Shown in pieces: positions 8,777-16,564 of a stretch of DNA of 34,724 nt; positions within the stretch are counted from its first letter, which is position 1; every line of letters begins with the position of its first letter. The stretch lies in NCBI GenBank assembly GCA_021372945.1, contig JAJFTK010000016.1, positions 1-34,724 on the forward strand. Direction: 5' to 3'. The DNA is from Planctomycetaceae bacterium (GTDB lineage: Bacteria > Planctomycetota > Phycisphaerae > Sedimentisphaerales > Anaerohalosphaeraceae). Below the pieces are notes generated by a model. The model did not search any database. It was not told where the DNA came from and saw only the letters and a program-made list of their open reading frames with translations. Made by a program: the position numbers and the translations under genes.

Positions 8777-8913
8777 TTAACCACACAGGTCACCGAGTGA
8801 CACAGAAAAGTTCCTGTTTCTTCTTCCGTGATCTTCCGTGCATTCCGTGGCAGAAATTTGAAATCGCATCCACCAAGATTTAACCACGGAAATCACGGAA
8901 TGACACGGAAAAG
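8777..8913. repeat. Cluster of CCACGGAA/TTCCGTGG-type dispersed repeats
   Basis: Three related units lie between acyP and yebC: a diverged one at about 8777-8811 (TTAACCACACAGG...), one at 8821-8850 (CTTCCGTG...ATTCCGTGG) and an inverted one at 8882-8913 (AACCACGGAA...CACGGAA). The same family occurs at 8983-9015, 18636-18667 and 33276-33308. The units are internally repetitive and roughly palindromic. No coding content. Confidence 0.7.
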
Positions 8914-8921
8914 TCTTTAAT

Positions 8922-8954
8922 AGAAAAGGCGAAACGCTTTTCGGCGCTTCGCCT
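8922..8954 (-). terminator. Intrinsic terminator after yebC
   Basis: On the minus strand the sequence folds as AGGCGAAGCGC...GCGTTTCGCCT (8927-8954), a stem of about ten pairs with one mismatch, and runs into TTTTCT. It lies 75 bases beyond the yebC stop, inside the loop made by two inverted CCACGGAA-type repeats. Confidence 0.65.
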
Positions 8955-8982
8955 CTATTGTTCCGTATTGTTTATTCTTTAT

Positions 8983-9015
8983 CTTCTTCCGTGAACGTCC
9001 GTGCATTCCGTGGTT
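8983..9015. repeat. CCGTGCATTCCGTGG dispersed repeat abutting yebC 3' end
   Basis: Another copy of the CCACGGAA family, oriented opposite to 8882-8913, so the two can pair into a long hairpin enclosing the yebC terminator. It ends 13 bases before the yebC stop codon at 9029. Confidence 0.65.
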
Positions 9016-9028
9016 CGGCTAAATGCCG

Positions 9029-9778
9029 CTATTGTAGCTTGGCCAGGACCTCATCGGGGATATCGAAATTGGCATAGACTTCCTGCACGTCGTCGTGGTC
9101 CTCGAAATCCTCCATCATGTTCAGCAGCCGCTGTGCCATCTCGGGATCGCTGATCGTCACGGTCGTGTCCGGTATCATGGACAGCTCGGCCGATTCGAGT
9201 TTGATCTGCTTTTGTTCCAGGGCGGCCTTTAGTTTGTCATAGGCCGCCGGCTCGCAGGTGATCTCATAGACCTCGCCGGTGTTCTGCAGATCATCGCCTC
9301 CGGCCGAAAGCACGATGTCCATCAGGTCGTCTTCGCTGACCGCGCTGGTCTTGACGGTAATGACGCCCTTCTTCTTGAACATGTAGCTCACGCAGCCGCT
9401 GGCGCCCATCGAGCCGCCCCGCCGTTCGAACAGCTTCTTGATCTCAGGCGCCGTTCGGTTGCGGTTATCCGTCAGCCCTTCGACCATCAGCGCCACGCCG
9501 CCCGGCGCGTAGCCTTCATAAAGCACGGTCGAATACTCGACGCCGCCCAGTTCGCCCGTGCCCTTCTTGATCGCCTTTTCGATCGTGTCCTTGGGCATAT
9601 TGGCGGCCTTGCCCTTGTCGATGGCGTAGCGCAGCGTAAGATTCGCCGCCGGATCGCCGCCGCCGTTCTTGGCGGCCACGATGATCATGCGGGCGATCTT
9701 GCTCCACAGCTTGCCGCGCTTGGCATCCACGATCGCCTTCTTGTATTTAATGCCCGCCCAATGTGAATGACCTGACAT
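9029..9778 (-). CDS. yebC: YebC/PmpR-TACO1 family regulator
   Basis: 249 residues, full length for the family. It opens with the hallmark MSGHSHWAGIKYKK, followed by KGTGELGGVEYSTVLYEGYA and the acidic DFEDHDDVQEVYANFD near the C-terminus. The family was first described as DNA-binding regulators; several members (TACO1, YebC, YeeN) have been linked to translation, including of proline-rich stretches. The start is fixed by the conserved N-terminus. hisG lies upstream on the same strand behind a 233-base AT-rich spacer, so a separate promoter is likely. Confidence 0.95.
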   Translation of the reverse strand: MSGHSHWAGIKYKKAIVDAKRGKLWSKIARMIIVAAKNGGGDPAANLTLRYAIDKGKAANMPKDTIEKAIKKGTGELGGVEYSTVLYEGYAPGGVALMVEGLTDNRNRTAPEIKKLFERRGGSMGASGCVSYMFKKKGVITVKTSAVSEDDLMDIVLSAGGDDLQNTGEVYEITCEPAAYDKLKAALEQKQIKLESAELSMIPDTTVTISDPEMAQRLLNMMEDFEDHDDVQEVYANFDIPDEVLAKLQ

Positions 9779-10011
9779 ATACGTTCCTTAATCTGTCGTT
9801 CTATCTTAAAATGTAGAAATAATCCGTCACCTAAAATCCTAAATCCTAATATCTAAATCCTAAACAATATCAAATGACCAAAATACAAATGCTCCAAGCG
9901 GATGGCACCGGTTCAAATTGTTTTGATTTTCGGACGTTTGAATTTCGAATTTGTTTAGAGTTTAGAATTTAGTATTTAGAATTTCCTGACCTCTGTCTTC
10001 CGTCTTCTGTT
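9779..10011. other. AT-rich spacer built from short repeated words
   Basis: This 233-base gap between hisG and yebC has no gene. It contains tracts of related words such as CCTAAATCCTAATATC and, near 9955-9985, GTTTAGAATTTAGTATTTAG. A 30-base segment (9838-9867) is an exact inverted copy of 24609-24638. Stable GC stems are absent. Confidence 0.7.
9838..9867. repeat. 30-bp AT-rich repeat, exact inverted copy at 24609-24638
   Basis: Begins CCTAAATCCTAATATC and ends CTAAACAA. It matches the reverse complement of 24609-24638 base for base. Both copies lie in gaps directly upstream of genes (yebC here, the YkgJ-type gene there). Confidence 0.8.
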
Positions 10012-10887
10012 CTAATGTATTACCTTATTCAGCGGATACGTAAAAATGCCGCTGGCGCCGGATCGCTTAAGCTGCGGGATCAGCTCGCGCTCCACGCTCT
10101 CTTCGACAATGATCTCCACCGCGACATATTCGCTGTCGGCCAGCGATGAGATCGTGGGGCTTTTTTCCGCCGGAAGAAGCTTGAGGATCTTATCCAGCTC
10201 CTTCTTGGGCGCGTTCATCTTGAGCCCCACGCGGGTCTTGGCGTCGATGGCCGCGTTGAGCAAAATGGCAATGCTTTCGATCTTTTGTTTTTTGTACGCG
10301 TCCTGCCACGACTGCTTGTTGGCGATGAACCGCGTGGTCGAACTGAGCAGCGTATCGATGATCTTCAGATTATTCGCCTTTAGCGACGAGCCCGTCTCGG
10401 TCAGCTCGACGATGCCGCTGACCAGCCGCGCCTTGACCTCGGTGGCGCCCCAACTGAATTCCACCTTGACCTGGATGCCCTTGTCCTGGAAATAACGCTG
10501 CGTCGAGTTGACCAGTTCGGTGGCGATGATGCCGCCGGCCAGGTCCTCAGGCTTTTCAACAGCGGACTCATTGGGCACCGCCAGCACCCAGCGCGCCGGG
10601 TTGCTCGTGGCCTTGCTGTATTGCAGCGGACACACCTCGTGCACGTCCGAATCATTCTCCGCGATCCAGTCGTAGCCGGTAAAGCCTGCGTCCAGCACGC
10701 CGCTTTCCACGTAGCGGCTCATCTCCTGGGCCCGCAGCATGATGAGCTGGATCTCGGGGTCGTCGATCCGCGGAAAATAGCTGCGGTCGGCGCCGGTAAT
10801 AGTAAAGCCGGCCCGCTCGAAAAGATCGAACGTGGCGCTCTGCAAACTGCCTTTGGGAATTCCCAGTTTCAAAATCCGGTCTGACAA
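10012..10887 (-). CDS. hisG: ATP phosphoribosyltransferase, long form
   Basis: 291 residues. It catalyses the first step of histidine synthesis, joining ATP and PRPP. N-terminal LKLGIPKGSL and DAGFTGYDWIAE mark the catalytic domain. The phosphate-binding segment follows (LVSGIVELTETGSSLKAN). The extra C-terminal ACT-like domain (about 215-291, with SGASGIFTYPLNKVIH) identifies the long HisG type, which is feedback-inhibited by histidine and works without HisZ. No other his gene is in the window, so the pathway is dispersed here. The next gene upstream lies 82 bases away on the same strand. Confidence 0.95.
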   Translation of the reverse strand: MSDRILKLGIPKGSLQSATFDLFERAGFTITGADRSYFPRIDDPEIQLIMLRAQEMSRYVESGVLDAGFTGYDWIAENDSDVHEVCPLQYSKATSNPARWVLAVPNESAVEKPEDLAGGIIATELVNSTQRYFQDKGIQVKVEFSWGATEVKARLVSGIVELTETGSSLKANNLKIIDTLLSSTTRFIANKQSWQDAYKKQKIESIAILLNAAIDAKTRVGLKMNAPKKELDKILKLLPAEKSPTISSLADSEYVAVEIIVEESVERELIPQLKRSGASGIFTYPLNKVIH

Positions 10888-10969
10888 CGGTTAGCCTTTC
10901 CAATTTCAAACATTTCAGCTCTCGAACCGCACAATACAAAAACCTAAGCCGCCGCTGCGTAATCGCGGG

Positions 10970-11665
10970 CTACTTCGCTTTCTTCTCATTCTTCTTCTTG
11001 GTCGTTTTATTTCCGGCGGCGCTCTTTTTGGCCGGGGCCGCCGCGGCGGCTAATTCAGGGGAGCCCTGTTCAATGGCGCTTCTGAGAAGATCATAAAACT
11101 CGTACGCCTCCGCCGCCGGGATCTGCCGCTCCAGAAAACCGGCGATCTCCTCAAGCGATGCCTGCGGATGCACGATCTGGTTTTCTTTCATGTAATTGAG
11201 CATCTGCTCGGTCAGCGGGATGGCATGTCCGCCCAGCGCCGTCAGGAAACAATAATCGACCGCGAAGGGTGTAATGCCCGGGATCTCGGAAAGCTCCTTG
11301 TGCGCCTGCCGTTTGCCCTCGGCACCAAGCGCCGCCAGGCTGATATGATCCGTCTTGTCAAAGACCGCGTTGAGCACCTGCGTGATGGCCCGCGCGCCGG
11401 CCTCCGCCTGCTGGGACCCGTCCCGCAAAACGTCCTGGATCTCCTCGATACGCGAAACACGCAGATCGTTCAGGTCAATAAAATGACTCTTGAGACGCTT
11501 GAAGGCCCGCGTCGCGGCCGCGTCGCTGATGCGTTCGCTGATCAGCGCATAAATTACCGCCTCGATCGGGTCCGTAAACGCAGGCGCCACGCGCTTTTCA
11601 GTGCCTCGCTTCAGCGAACGAACCAGCTTACTCAGCCGTGGACTGTATTCTTTGCTGTCCTTCAT
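10970..11665 (-). CDS. HhH-GPD-fold protein lacking catalytic Lys/Asp (endonuclease III-like)
   Basis: 231 residues resembling the endonuclease III/HhH-GPD fold: DPIEAVIYALISERISD at residues 32-48 and a helix-hairpin-helix at IPGITPFAVDYC (128-139). In active Nth-type glycosylases the HhH carries a catalytic Lys and a later Asp. Here the matching positions read F134 and P150, and no four-Cys iron-sulfur loop follows. The last ~25 residues are an Ala/Lys tail (KKSAAGNKTTKKKNEKKAK), probably disordered and nucleic-acid binding. It begins 13 bases after rbfA, so it is likely the last gene of the nusA-infB-rbfA operon. A non-catalytic nucleic-acid-binding role is inferred. Confidence 0.65.
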   Translation of the reverse strand: MKDSKEYSPRLSKLVRSLKRGTEKRVAPAFTDPIEAVIYALISERISDAAATRAFKRLKSHFIDLNDLRVSRIEEIQDVLRDGSQQAEAGARAITQVLNAVFDKTDHISLAALGAEGKRQAHKELSEIPGITPFAVDYCFLTALGGHAIPLTEQMLNYMKENQIVHPQASLEEIAGFLERQIPAAEAYEFYDLLRSAIEQGSPELAAAAAPAKKSAAGNKTTKKKNEKKAK

Positions 11666-11678
11666 GATCGCACCTTCG

Positions 11679-12092
11679 TCATTCCATCGTATCGTCCGCT
11701 TCCTCGGGGAAAGGCTCGTTCCCCGCCAGCGGATGTTCCGTAAACTCCCGGTGAACTTTCTCGATCAGCCTGAGCGTCTCGATCGTCTTCTTCATTTTAT
11801 CGTCGCGCTCGAAACGCAAATGCGGGCAGACTCGACCCGGCAGATCGCGGCCAAGCTGCGCCTGGATCGGGCCGATCGCATGACAAATGGCGTCGAACGT
11901 CGCCTGCCGTTTCTTATCGTCCTGGGCCATAATGCTCACCAGAACCGTCGCGTTCTTCATATCCGGCGAGACATCGACTTCCGTGATGCTGACCAGCCCC
12001 GTGATCCGCGGGTCGCTCAAATGGGTCAGAATGGTCGTGCTGACCGATTCCTTGATTACCCGGGCTATCTTTTGTTGTCTTCTGCTTGCCAT
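11679..12092 (-). CDS. rbfA: Ribosome-binding factor A
   Basis: 137 residues. Family features are the N-terminal SRRQQKIARVIKESVS, the beta strand DPRITGLVSITEVDVSPDMKNATVLV and LGRDLPGRVCPHLRFERDD. RbfA binds 16S rRNA and helps mature the 30S subunit, notably in the cold. It stands in its usual place after infB. The 35-base spacer to infB is filled with a tandem AT repeat. The C-terminal ~25 residues beyond the KH-like domain are acidic. Confidence 0.93.
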   Translation of the reverse strand: MASRRQQKIARVIKESVSTTILTHLSDPRITGLVSITEVDVSPDMKNATVLVSIMAQDDKKRQATFDAICHAIGPIQAQLGRDLPGRVCPHLRFERDDKMKKTIETLRLIEKVHREFTEHPLAGNEPFPEEADDTME

Positions 12093-12094
12093 CT

Positions 12095-12124
12095 AAAATT
12101 GTAAATTGAAAATTGTAAATTGCA
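12095..12124. repeat. Tandem AT-rich word between infB and rbfA
   Basis: Two near-identical copies of AAAATTGTAAATTG fill the whole gap between infB and rbfA, so they lie inside the operon transcript and contain or replace the rbfA ribosome-binding region. No GGAGG-type site is evident for rbfA. Confidence 0.6.
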
Positions 12125-12127
12125 AAG

Positions 12128-14764
12128 TTACAGCGTGCGGGCCACCTCGACGACTTCATAGGCCTCCAGCTCGTCGCCGATCTTGATATCGTCAAAATGG
12201 GCGATCTTAACACCGCATTCCAGGCCGGCCTTGACCTCGCGAACGTCATCCTTGAAATGCTTGAGCGATTCAATGGCGCAATTGTCCCGCACGACGATCC
12301 CGTTGCGGATCAGCTTCAGCTTGGACCGGTTCGAAATCAGACCCGTCGTCACGTAGCAGCCCGCGATCGTGCCGATGTTGGAGACCTTGAACGTATCGCG
12401 CACCACCAGCCGGCCCTGGGTTTTTTCCTGGAACTCCGGTTCCAGCAAGCCCGTCATGGCGGCCTTGATATCTTCCGTGATGCGGTAAATAATGCTGTAC
12501 AGCCGGATATCGACGCTGCGGTTGTCGGCGATCTGCCGCACGCGCTCGTCCGGCACCACGTTGAAGCCGATAATGATCGCACCCGAGGCCTCGGCCAGCA
12601 CGACGTCGCCTTCGGAGACACCGCCGACCGCCGCGTGGATGATCTTGACCTTCACTTCGCCGGTGCTCAGCTCGGACAGGTACTTGATCAGCACGTCAAC
12701 CGAGCCCTGCACGTCGGCCTTGACGATCAGGTTGAGTTCCTTGATCTTTCCGGCGGCGATCTGTGAGAACAGGTTATCCAGCGTGATCTGGGACCGGCGC
12801 GCCAGCGCCTCTTCGCGGGCCGCGAACTTGCTCTGCTCGGCGGCATCCTTGGCCTGGTTGATATCCTCCAGGCAGAAGAACTTATCGCCCGCCGACGGCA
12901 CGCTATCCAGGCCCGTGATCTCCACGGGCATCGACGGCAGCGCCGTTTTGACGCTCTTGCCGCGGCTGTCGGTCATCGTACGCACGCGCCCGTACGCGCT
13001 GCCGGCCAGCACGATCGATCCTTTTTCAACGGTGCCCTCCTTGATCAGAAGGGTCGCGACAGGTCCCCTGGTTTGCGACATCTTCGATTCCACGATCCAC
13101 CCGCGCGCCGGAACGGTTGGGTCCGCCTGGTAATCGTTCAGTTCGGCCATGTAATCCAGATGTTCGATCAGTTCCGGCACTCCCTGGCCGGTGACGGCAC
13201 TGGTCTTGACCACTTCCGTCTGGCCGCCCCACTCCGTCGGTGTTAACTCGTGTTCGGCCAGTTGCCCGTAAATGCGGTTGGTATCCACGCCCGGCAGATC
13301 GATCTTGTTCAGCGCCACGATAATGCTGACGCCCGCCGCCTTGGCATGATGGATGGCCTCAATGGACTGAGGCATCAGGCCGTCATCGGCCGCCACCACC
13401 AGCACGACGATATCGGTCATGTTGGCGCCGCGGGCACGCATGGCCGTAAATGCCTCGTGGCCGGGCGTATCCAGGAACGTCACCTTCTTGCCGTTCAGTT
13501 CCACCTGGTAAGCGCCTATGTGCTGCGTGATCCCGCCGGCCTCGCCGGAGGCAACGTCCGTCTTGCGGATACGGTCCAGCAGGCTGGTCTTGCCGTGGTC
13601 CACATGCCCCAGCATCGTCACGATCGGCGGGCGCTTAAGCAGGTTGTGCCGCTCCCGTTTTTCGAATATCCCCTCGATATCCTCCAACGCGCTCTTCCTG
13701 CGCTCCACGACCAGTTCTGTTCCAAACTCCACCGCCACCAGTTCCGCCGCCTCCACCGAAATCGCTTGGTTCGCCGTTGCCATGATCCCCTGGCTCATCA
13801 GCTTGCCAATGATGTCGCCTACCTTAACAGCCAGCGCCGCGGACAGGTCCTTGACCAGGATGGGTTCCGTGACCGCGGCCCTCTGCGGCCGCTCCACGGG
13901 GGCAGTCACATCATCGGCTTTCCTGGCTTCAATGCGCCGCGAAGGCTTGGCGCGCAGAGACTCGCCGCTGGCGGCGGCAAGCCTGGCCTGCCGCTCTTCC
14001 AGGTCGCGCGACCTCATGCGCTTGACATCGACCTTATGATGCGGCAGCGTATCATCAACCAATTCCTCTTTTTTGCGTCCACGGGTCTTGGTCTTGCCGG
14101 CTTTCTTGGTTTTGCCGGCGGCGTCAGAGGCCGGCGTCGGCGCTGTCGCCGCCGGTGCTTCGCGCAGAGGCGTGTGCGGGCGCCTTCGCGGAGAGATCCG
14201 GCGCTCCTCGGGGGTCATTTTTTCCACGCGGATCACCGTCGGACCGGTCAGCACCGCCGGTTTGGGTTTCTCAAGCATCGGCCCGGCGGGCATCACCTTC
14301 TCGGGTTCCTTGGGTTCAGGCGGGGCCGGGGGCACAGGCGTTTCCTGCACCGGCTCGGGCACAGGCGCCGCCTCGACGGGCATTTCTTCCTGCACAGGCG
14401 GTTCCAGAGCCGCCTCCGCCTCAACCGCTTCTACGGCTTCGGCCTGGACCTCAGGCTGCGGTTCTTCCACGACAACCGGCGTCTCCTGGACCGGCGCTTC
14501 AGGCTGCGGCTCGACGACCGGAGCAGGCTTGGGCTTCTTAACGCGCACCTTCTCCAGATCCACCTTAGTGGTTTGTTCGACCGCGGTGGAAGGTTCGCCT
14601 TCGCTGAACCATTCCCGAATGGTCGCCGCCAGGCCGACCGAGATCGTGGACATGTGGTTCTTGATCTGTTCAAGCCCTTCAGCCTGGCATTTATCAATGA
14701 TCGCCTTGCTCTGAACGCCTAACTCATTGGCGAGCAGGTGTACCCGTGTTGTTCCCTTAGCCAA
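12128..14764 (-). CDS. infB: Translation initiation factor IF-2
   Basis: 878 residues. The IF2_N domain opens the protein ([20 protein letters not shown]). A long Pro/Glu/Val-rich linker (about residues 60-190) and a basic segment follow. A second IF2_N-like region ([20 protein letters not shown]) precedes the G domain, with G1 [12 protein letters not shown] starting near residue 386, G3 DTPGHEAF and G4 NKID. Domains II-IV follow. IF-2 brings initiator tRNA to the 30S subunit and promotes subunit joining. It sits between nusA and rbfA, the usual order. The opposite strand is open over long stretches because of GC-rich codon bias; that is a shadow. Confidence 0.97.
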   Translation of the reverse strand: MAKGTTRVHLLANELGVQSKAIIDKCQAEGLEQIKNHMSTISVGLAATIREWFSEGEPSTAVEQTTKVDLEKVRVKKPKPAPVVEPQPEAPVQETPVVVEEPQPEVQAEAVEAVEAEAALEPPVQEEMPVEAAPVPEPVQETPVPPAPPEPKEPEKVMPAGPMLEKPKPAVLTGPTVIRVEKMTPEERRISPRRRPHTPLREAPAATAPTPASDAAGKTKKAGKTKTRGRKKEELVDDTLPHHKVDVKRMRSRDLEERQARLAAASGESLRAKPSRRIEARKADDVTAPVERPQRAAVTEPILVKDLSAALAVKVGDIIGKLMSQGIMATANQAISVEAAELVAVEFGTELVVERRKSALEDIEGIFEKRERHNLLKRPPIVTMLGHVDHGKTSLLDRIRKTDVASGEAGGITQHIGAYQVELNGKKVTFLDTPGHEAFTAMRARGANMTDIVVLVVAADDGLMPQSIEAIHHAKAAGVSIIVALNKIDLPGVDTNRIYGQLAEHELTPTEWGGQTEVVKTSAVTGQGVPELIEHLDYMAELNDYQADPTVPARGWIVESKMSQTRGPVATLLIKEGTVEKGSIVLAGSAYGRVRTMTDSRGKSVKTALPSMPVEITGLDSVPSAGDKFFCLEDINQAKDAAEQSKFAAREEALARRSQITLDNLFSQIAAGKIKELNLIVKADVQGSVDVLIKYLSELSTGEVKVKIIHAAVGGVSEGDVVLAEASGAIIIGFNVVPDERVRQIADNRSVDIRLYSIIYRITEDIKAAMTGLLEPEFQEKTQGRLVVRDTFKVSNIGTIAGCYVTTGLISNRSKLKLIRNGIVVRDNCAIESLKHFKDDVREVKAGLECGVKIAHFDDIKIGDELEAYEVVEVARTL

Positions 14765-14862
14765 AAACCATCTCCTAACATAGTTCCTAGTTATAAGTTT
14801 TGAGTTATGCGTTGAGGACTTAGAACTGAAAACTCATAACTGCACTCACGAACTTATAACTC
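14765..14862. other. AT-rich inverted-word spacer between nusA and infB
   Basis: 98 bases inside the operon. AGTTATAAGTT (14789-14799) is repeated inverted as AACTTATAACT (14851-14861), with GAGTTATG/CATAACTC-like words between them. It could fold as a weak long hairpin. No promoter is evident. Confidence 0.55.
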
Positions 14863-16086
14863 TTATCTCTTGCCTTTTTTCTTTTCCTGCCGTAAAAGCC
14901 CTTCCGCCTGCGTGGGGGCGTCCTCGGCAGCGATGCGCTTGGCCACCTCCGCCGCCGTCTGGATGACTTTTTGTGCAAGATCGGGATTGACCTGCAATTC
15001 CTCAATGAGAGGCTCGCTGCCGACTTCCTCAAGGTCCAGAACGGAAATGATGCCCAGAGCCAGCAGCTTATCCACGAAGCGATCGTCCACCCCTTCAACT
15101 TCCTTCAGACAATTGGCCAGCCGGTCCACTTCCTTATTATACTCGTTCGGAGTCAGGATGTCGATGTCCCAGCCGGTCAGCCGAGCGGCCAGTCTTACAT
15201 TCTGGCCATGCTTGCCGATGGCCAGGCTAAGCTGGTCTTCGGTGACTACGACCGTGGCCCGTCCCAGTTCAAAGCAGATGGCGATTTCACTGACTTTGGC
15301 GGGCATCAGCGCGTTGGCGATCAGGACCTGCGACGAATCGCTCCATCGCACGATATCGATCTTTTCGCCGCCCAGTTCATCGACGATATTCCGGATGCGG
15401 CTGCCCCGTACGCCCACGCAAGCGCCCACCGGGTCAACCTTGTCATCCAGCGTATCTACGGCGATCTTGGTGCGGTATCCGGCCTCGCGGGCCAGCGACT
15501 TGATCTCGATAATGCCTTCGGCGACCTCCGGAACCTCCAGCTCGAACAGCTTGCGGATAAAGTCCGGATGCGTTCGGGACAGGACGATCTTGACCTGGCT
15601 GGTCGATTCGCGAACATCCAGGATCATCGCGCGGACCCGCTCGCCTGGGTGATGCGATTCCCCTGTAATCTGCTCGGATTTGGGCATGATCGCTTCGACG
15701 CGGTTTTCGAGATTCACGATCAGGGTCCCGCCCTCAAAACGGCCGACGATGCCGTTCACGGTCTCGCCTTTTCGCTGGATATACTCAGCGTAGACGCTTT
15801 CTCGTTCATCAGCCTTGATCTTCTGGATCATGACTTGTTTGGCGGTTTGAGCGGGAATGCGCCCAAGCTGACGGATATCGATTTCCACATCGTCTTTGAA
15901 GGCGTGGATCGCACCGGTGGTCCGGTCGATCGTCACAGAAACATCCACTCCGGAATTGGGCTGGACGCCAAAATGCTTCCGAGCCGCCGAGACCATTGCC
16001 GATTCAAGATCCTGATAGATGGATTCTTTGTCGATGTTCTTGTCCTTGGCAATGTTTTCTACAATTCTGAGCAATTCCTGATTCAT
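14863..16086 (-). CDS. nusA: Transcription termination/antitermination factor NusA
   Basis: 407 residues: N-terminal polymerase-binding domain (to ~130), S1 domain (residues ~135-200; RKGETVNGIVGRFEGGTLIV), then KH1 and KH2 (DPVGACVGVRGSRIRNIV and LAIGKHGQNVRLAARLTGWD). A C-terminal segment (about 325-385) resembles a helix-hairpin-helix repeat. A lysine-rich end follows. NusA binds RNA polymerase and tunes pausing and intrinsic termination. The start is confirmed by AAAGGAAA at 10-17 bases upstream. rimP, usual neighbour upstream, is absent. Instead there is a strong promoter with a structured leader and a terminator. Confidence 0.96.
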   Translation of the reverse strand: MNQELLRIVENIAKDKNIDKESIYQDLESAMVSAARKHFGVQPNSGVDVSVTIDRTTGAIHAFKDDVEIDIRQLGRIPAQTAKQVMIQKIKADERESVYAEYIQRKGETVNGIVGRFEGGTLIVNLENRVEAIMPKSEQITGESHHPGERVRAMILDVRESTSQVKIVLSRTHPDFIRKLFELEVPEVAEGIIEIKSLAREAGYRTKIAVDTLDDKVDPVGACVGVRGSRIRNIVDELGGEKIDIVRWSDSSQVLIANALMPAKVSEIAICFELGRATVVVTEDQLSLAIGKHGQNVRLAARLTGWDIDILTPNEYNKEVDRLANCLKEVEGVDDRFVDKLLALGIISVLDLEEVGSEPLIEELQVNPDLAQKVIQTAAEVAKRIAAEDAPTQAEGLLRQEKKKGKR

Positions 16087-16110
16087 TTTGTCTATTTTCC
16101 TTTATGCCAA

Positions 16111-16141
16111 TAAAAAAGTGGAAACCTTCAGGTTACCACTT
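16111..16141 (-). terminator. Intrinsic terminator in the nusA leader
   Basis: On the minus strand: AAGTGGTAACC-TGAA-GGTTTCCACTT then TTTTT, a stem of 11 positions with one mismatch, a tetraloop and a U-run. It ends about 24 bases before the nusA ATG, leaving room only for the ribosome-binding site. No minus-strand gene lies upstream, so it terminates either the nusA leader (attenuation) or a short ncRNA. Confidence 0.8.
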
Positions 16142-16388
16142 GACTGCACGCGGACAACAACCCGGCACATACTCCGCCGAGGGGAACAGAATTGTCCTAC
16201 CCTGCGGTCATCGTATCCTCCAGTCGTAATCCGGCACAATCCCTGAAGAGCTTGACCATATTCAAAAACACCCGGCAGCGCAACCGCCCACCCACATAGT
16301 CGGATGTAACACTATGCCGCTGCACGATTTACTTTTCCTAACAAAATTATCATCACGTCCTTTCCTCTGGTATAGAATACCTAGGGAA
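16142..16388 (-). ncRNA. Structured leader or small RNA upstream of nusA
   Basis: The RNA predicted between the promoter and the terminator has nested stems. The outer stem GCAGCG/CGCTGC (16318-16323 with 16275-16280) encloses CATAGT/ACTATG (16311-16316 with 16295-16300) and its ten-base loop (16301-16310). A second domain has GGACAA/TTGTCC (16192-16197 with 16152-16157) enclosing CGGC/GCCG. I could not match it to 6S RNA, tmRNA, SRP RNA, RNase P RNA, a T-box or a known riboswitch. It may be a nusA attenuator or an independent ncRNA. Pairings were found by eye. Confidence 0.5.
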
Positions 16389-16394
16389 GTAAGT

Positions 16395-16422
16395 ATTATA
16401 TGCAGAGCGGATTCAAAGTCAA
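16395..16422 (-). promoter_or_regulatory. Near-consensus housekeeping promoter for nusA operon
   Basis: TTGACT (16417-16422) and TATAAT (16395-16400), read on the minus strand, are separated by 16 bases. Expected transcription start is near 16388, about 300 bases before the nusA ATG. It is the best promoter match noticed in the window. Confidence 0.75.
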
Positions 16423-16496
16423 ACATTTACAGTAGGAATATGCATAAAAAAGCACTGCCGTTCGCCCATTTCTAAAAATAGTTCTGACCCTGATGA

Positions 16497-16524
16497 TTGC
16501 AAGTCCGGCGGAATGCGATAAAAT
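16497..16524 (+). promoter_or_regulatory. Candidate promoter for GH97 gene
   Basis: TTGCAA (16497-16502), 16 bases, TAAAAT (16519-16524), about 40 bases before the ATG at 16565. Divergent from the nusA promoter; the two leave about 75 bases between the -35 boxes, where a shared regulator could bind. Confidence 0.4.
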
Positions 16525-16564
16525 GTCTTTTTCGTTGATTAAAACGATCTATTAAGGAGGTATT

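Noticed and set aside
13250..14722. 490-codon plus-strand frame with His/Arg-rich composition
   Set aside because: Shadow of infB on the minus strand, especially its repetitive Pro/Glu linker.
16340..16375. GAGGAAAGGACG in the nusA leader as a sign of RNase P RNA
   Set aside because: Only the short purine run resembles the RNase P core; the following conserved segments are absent.
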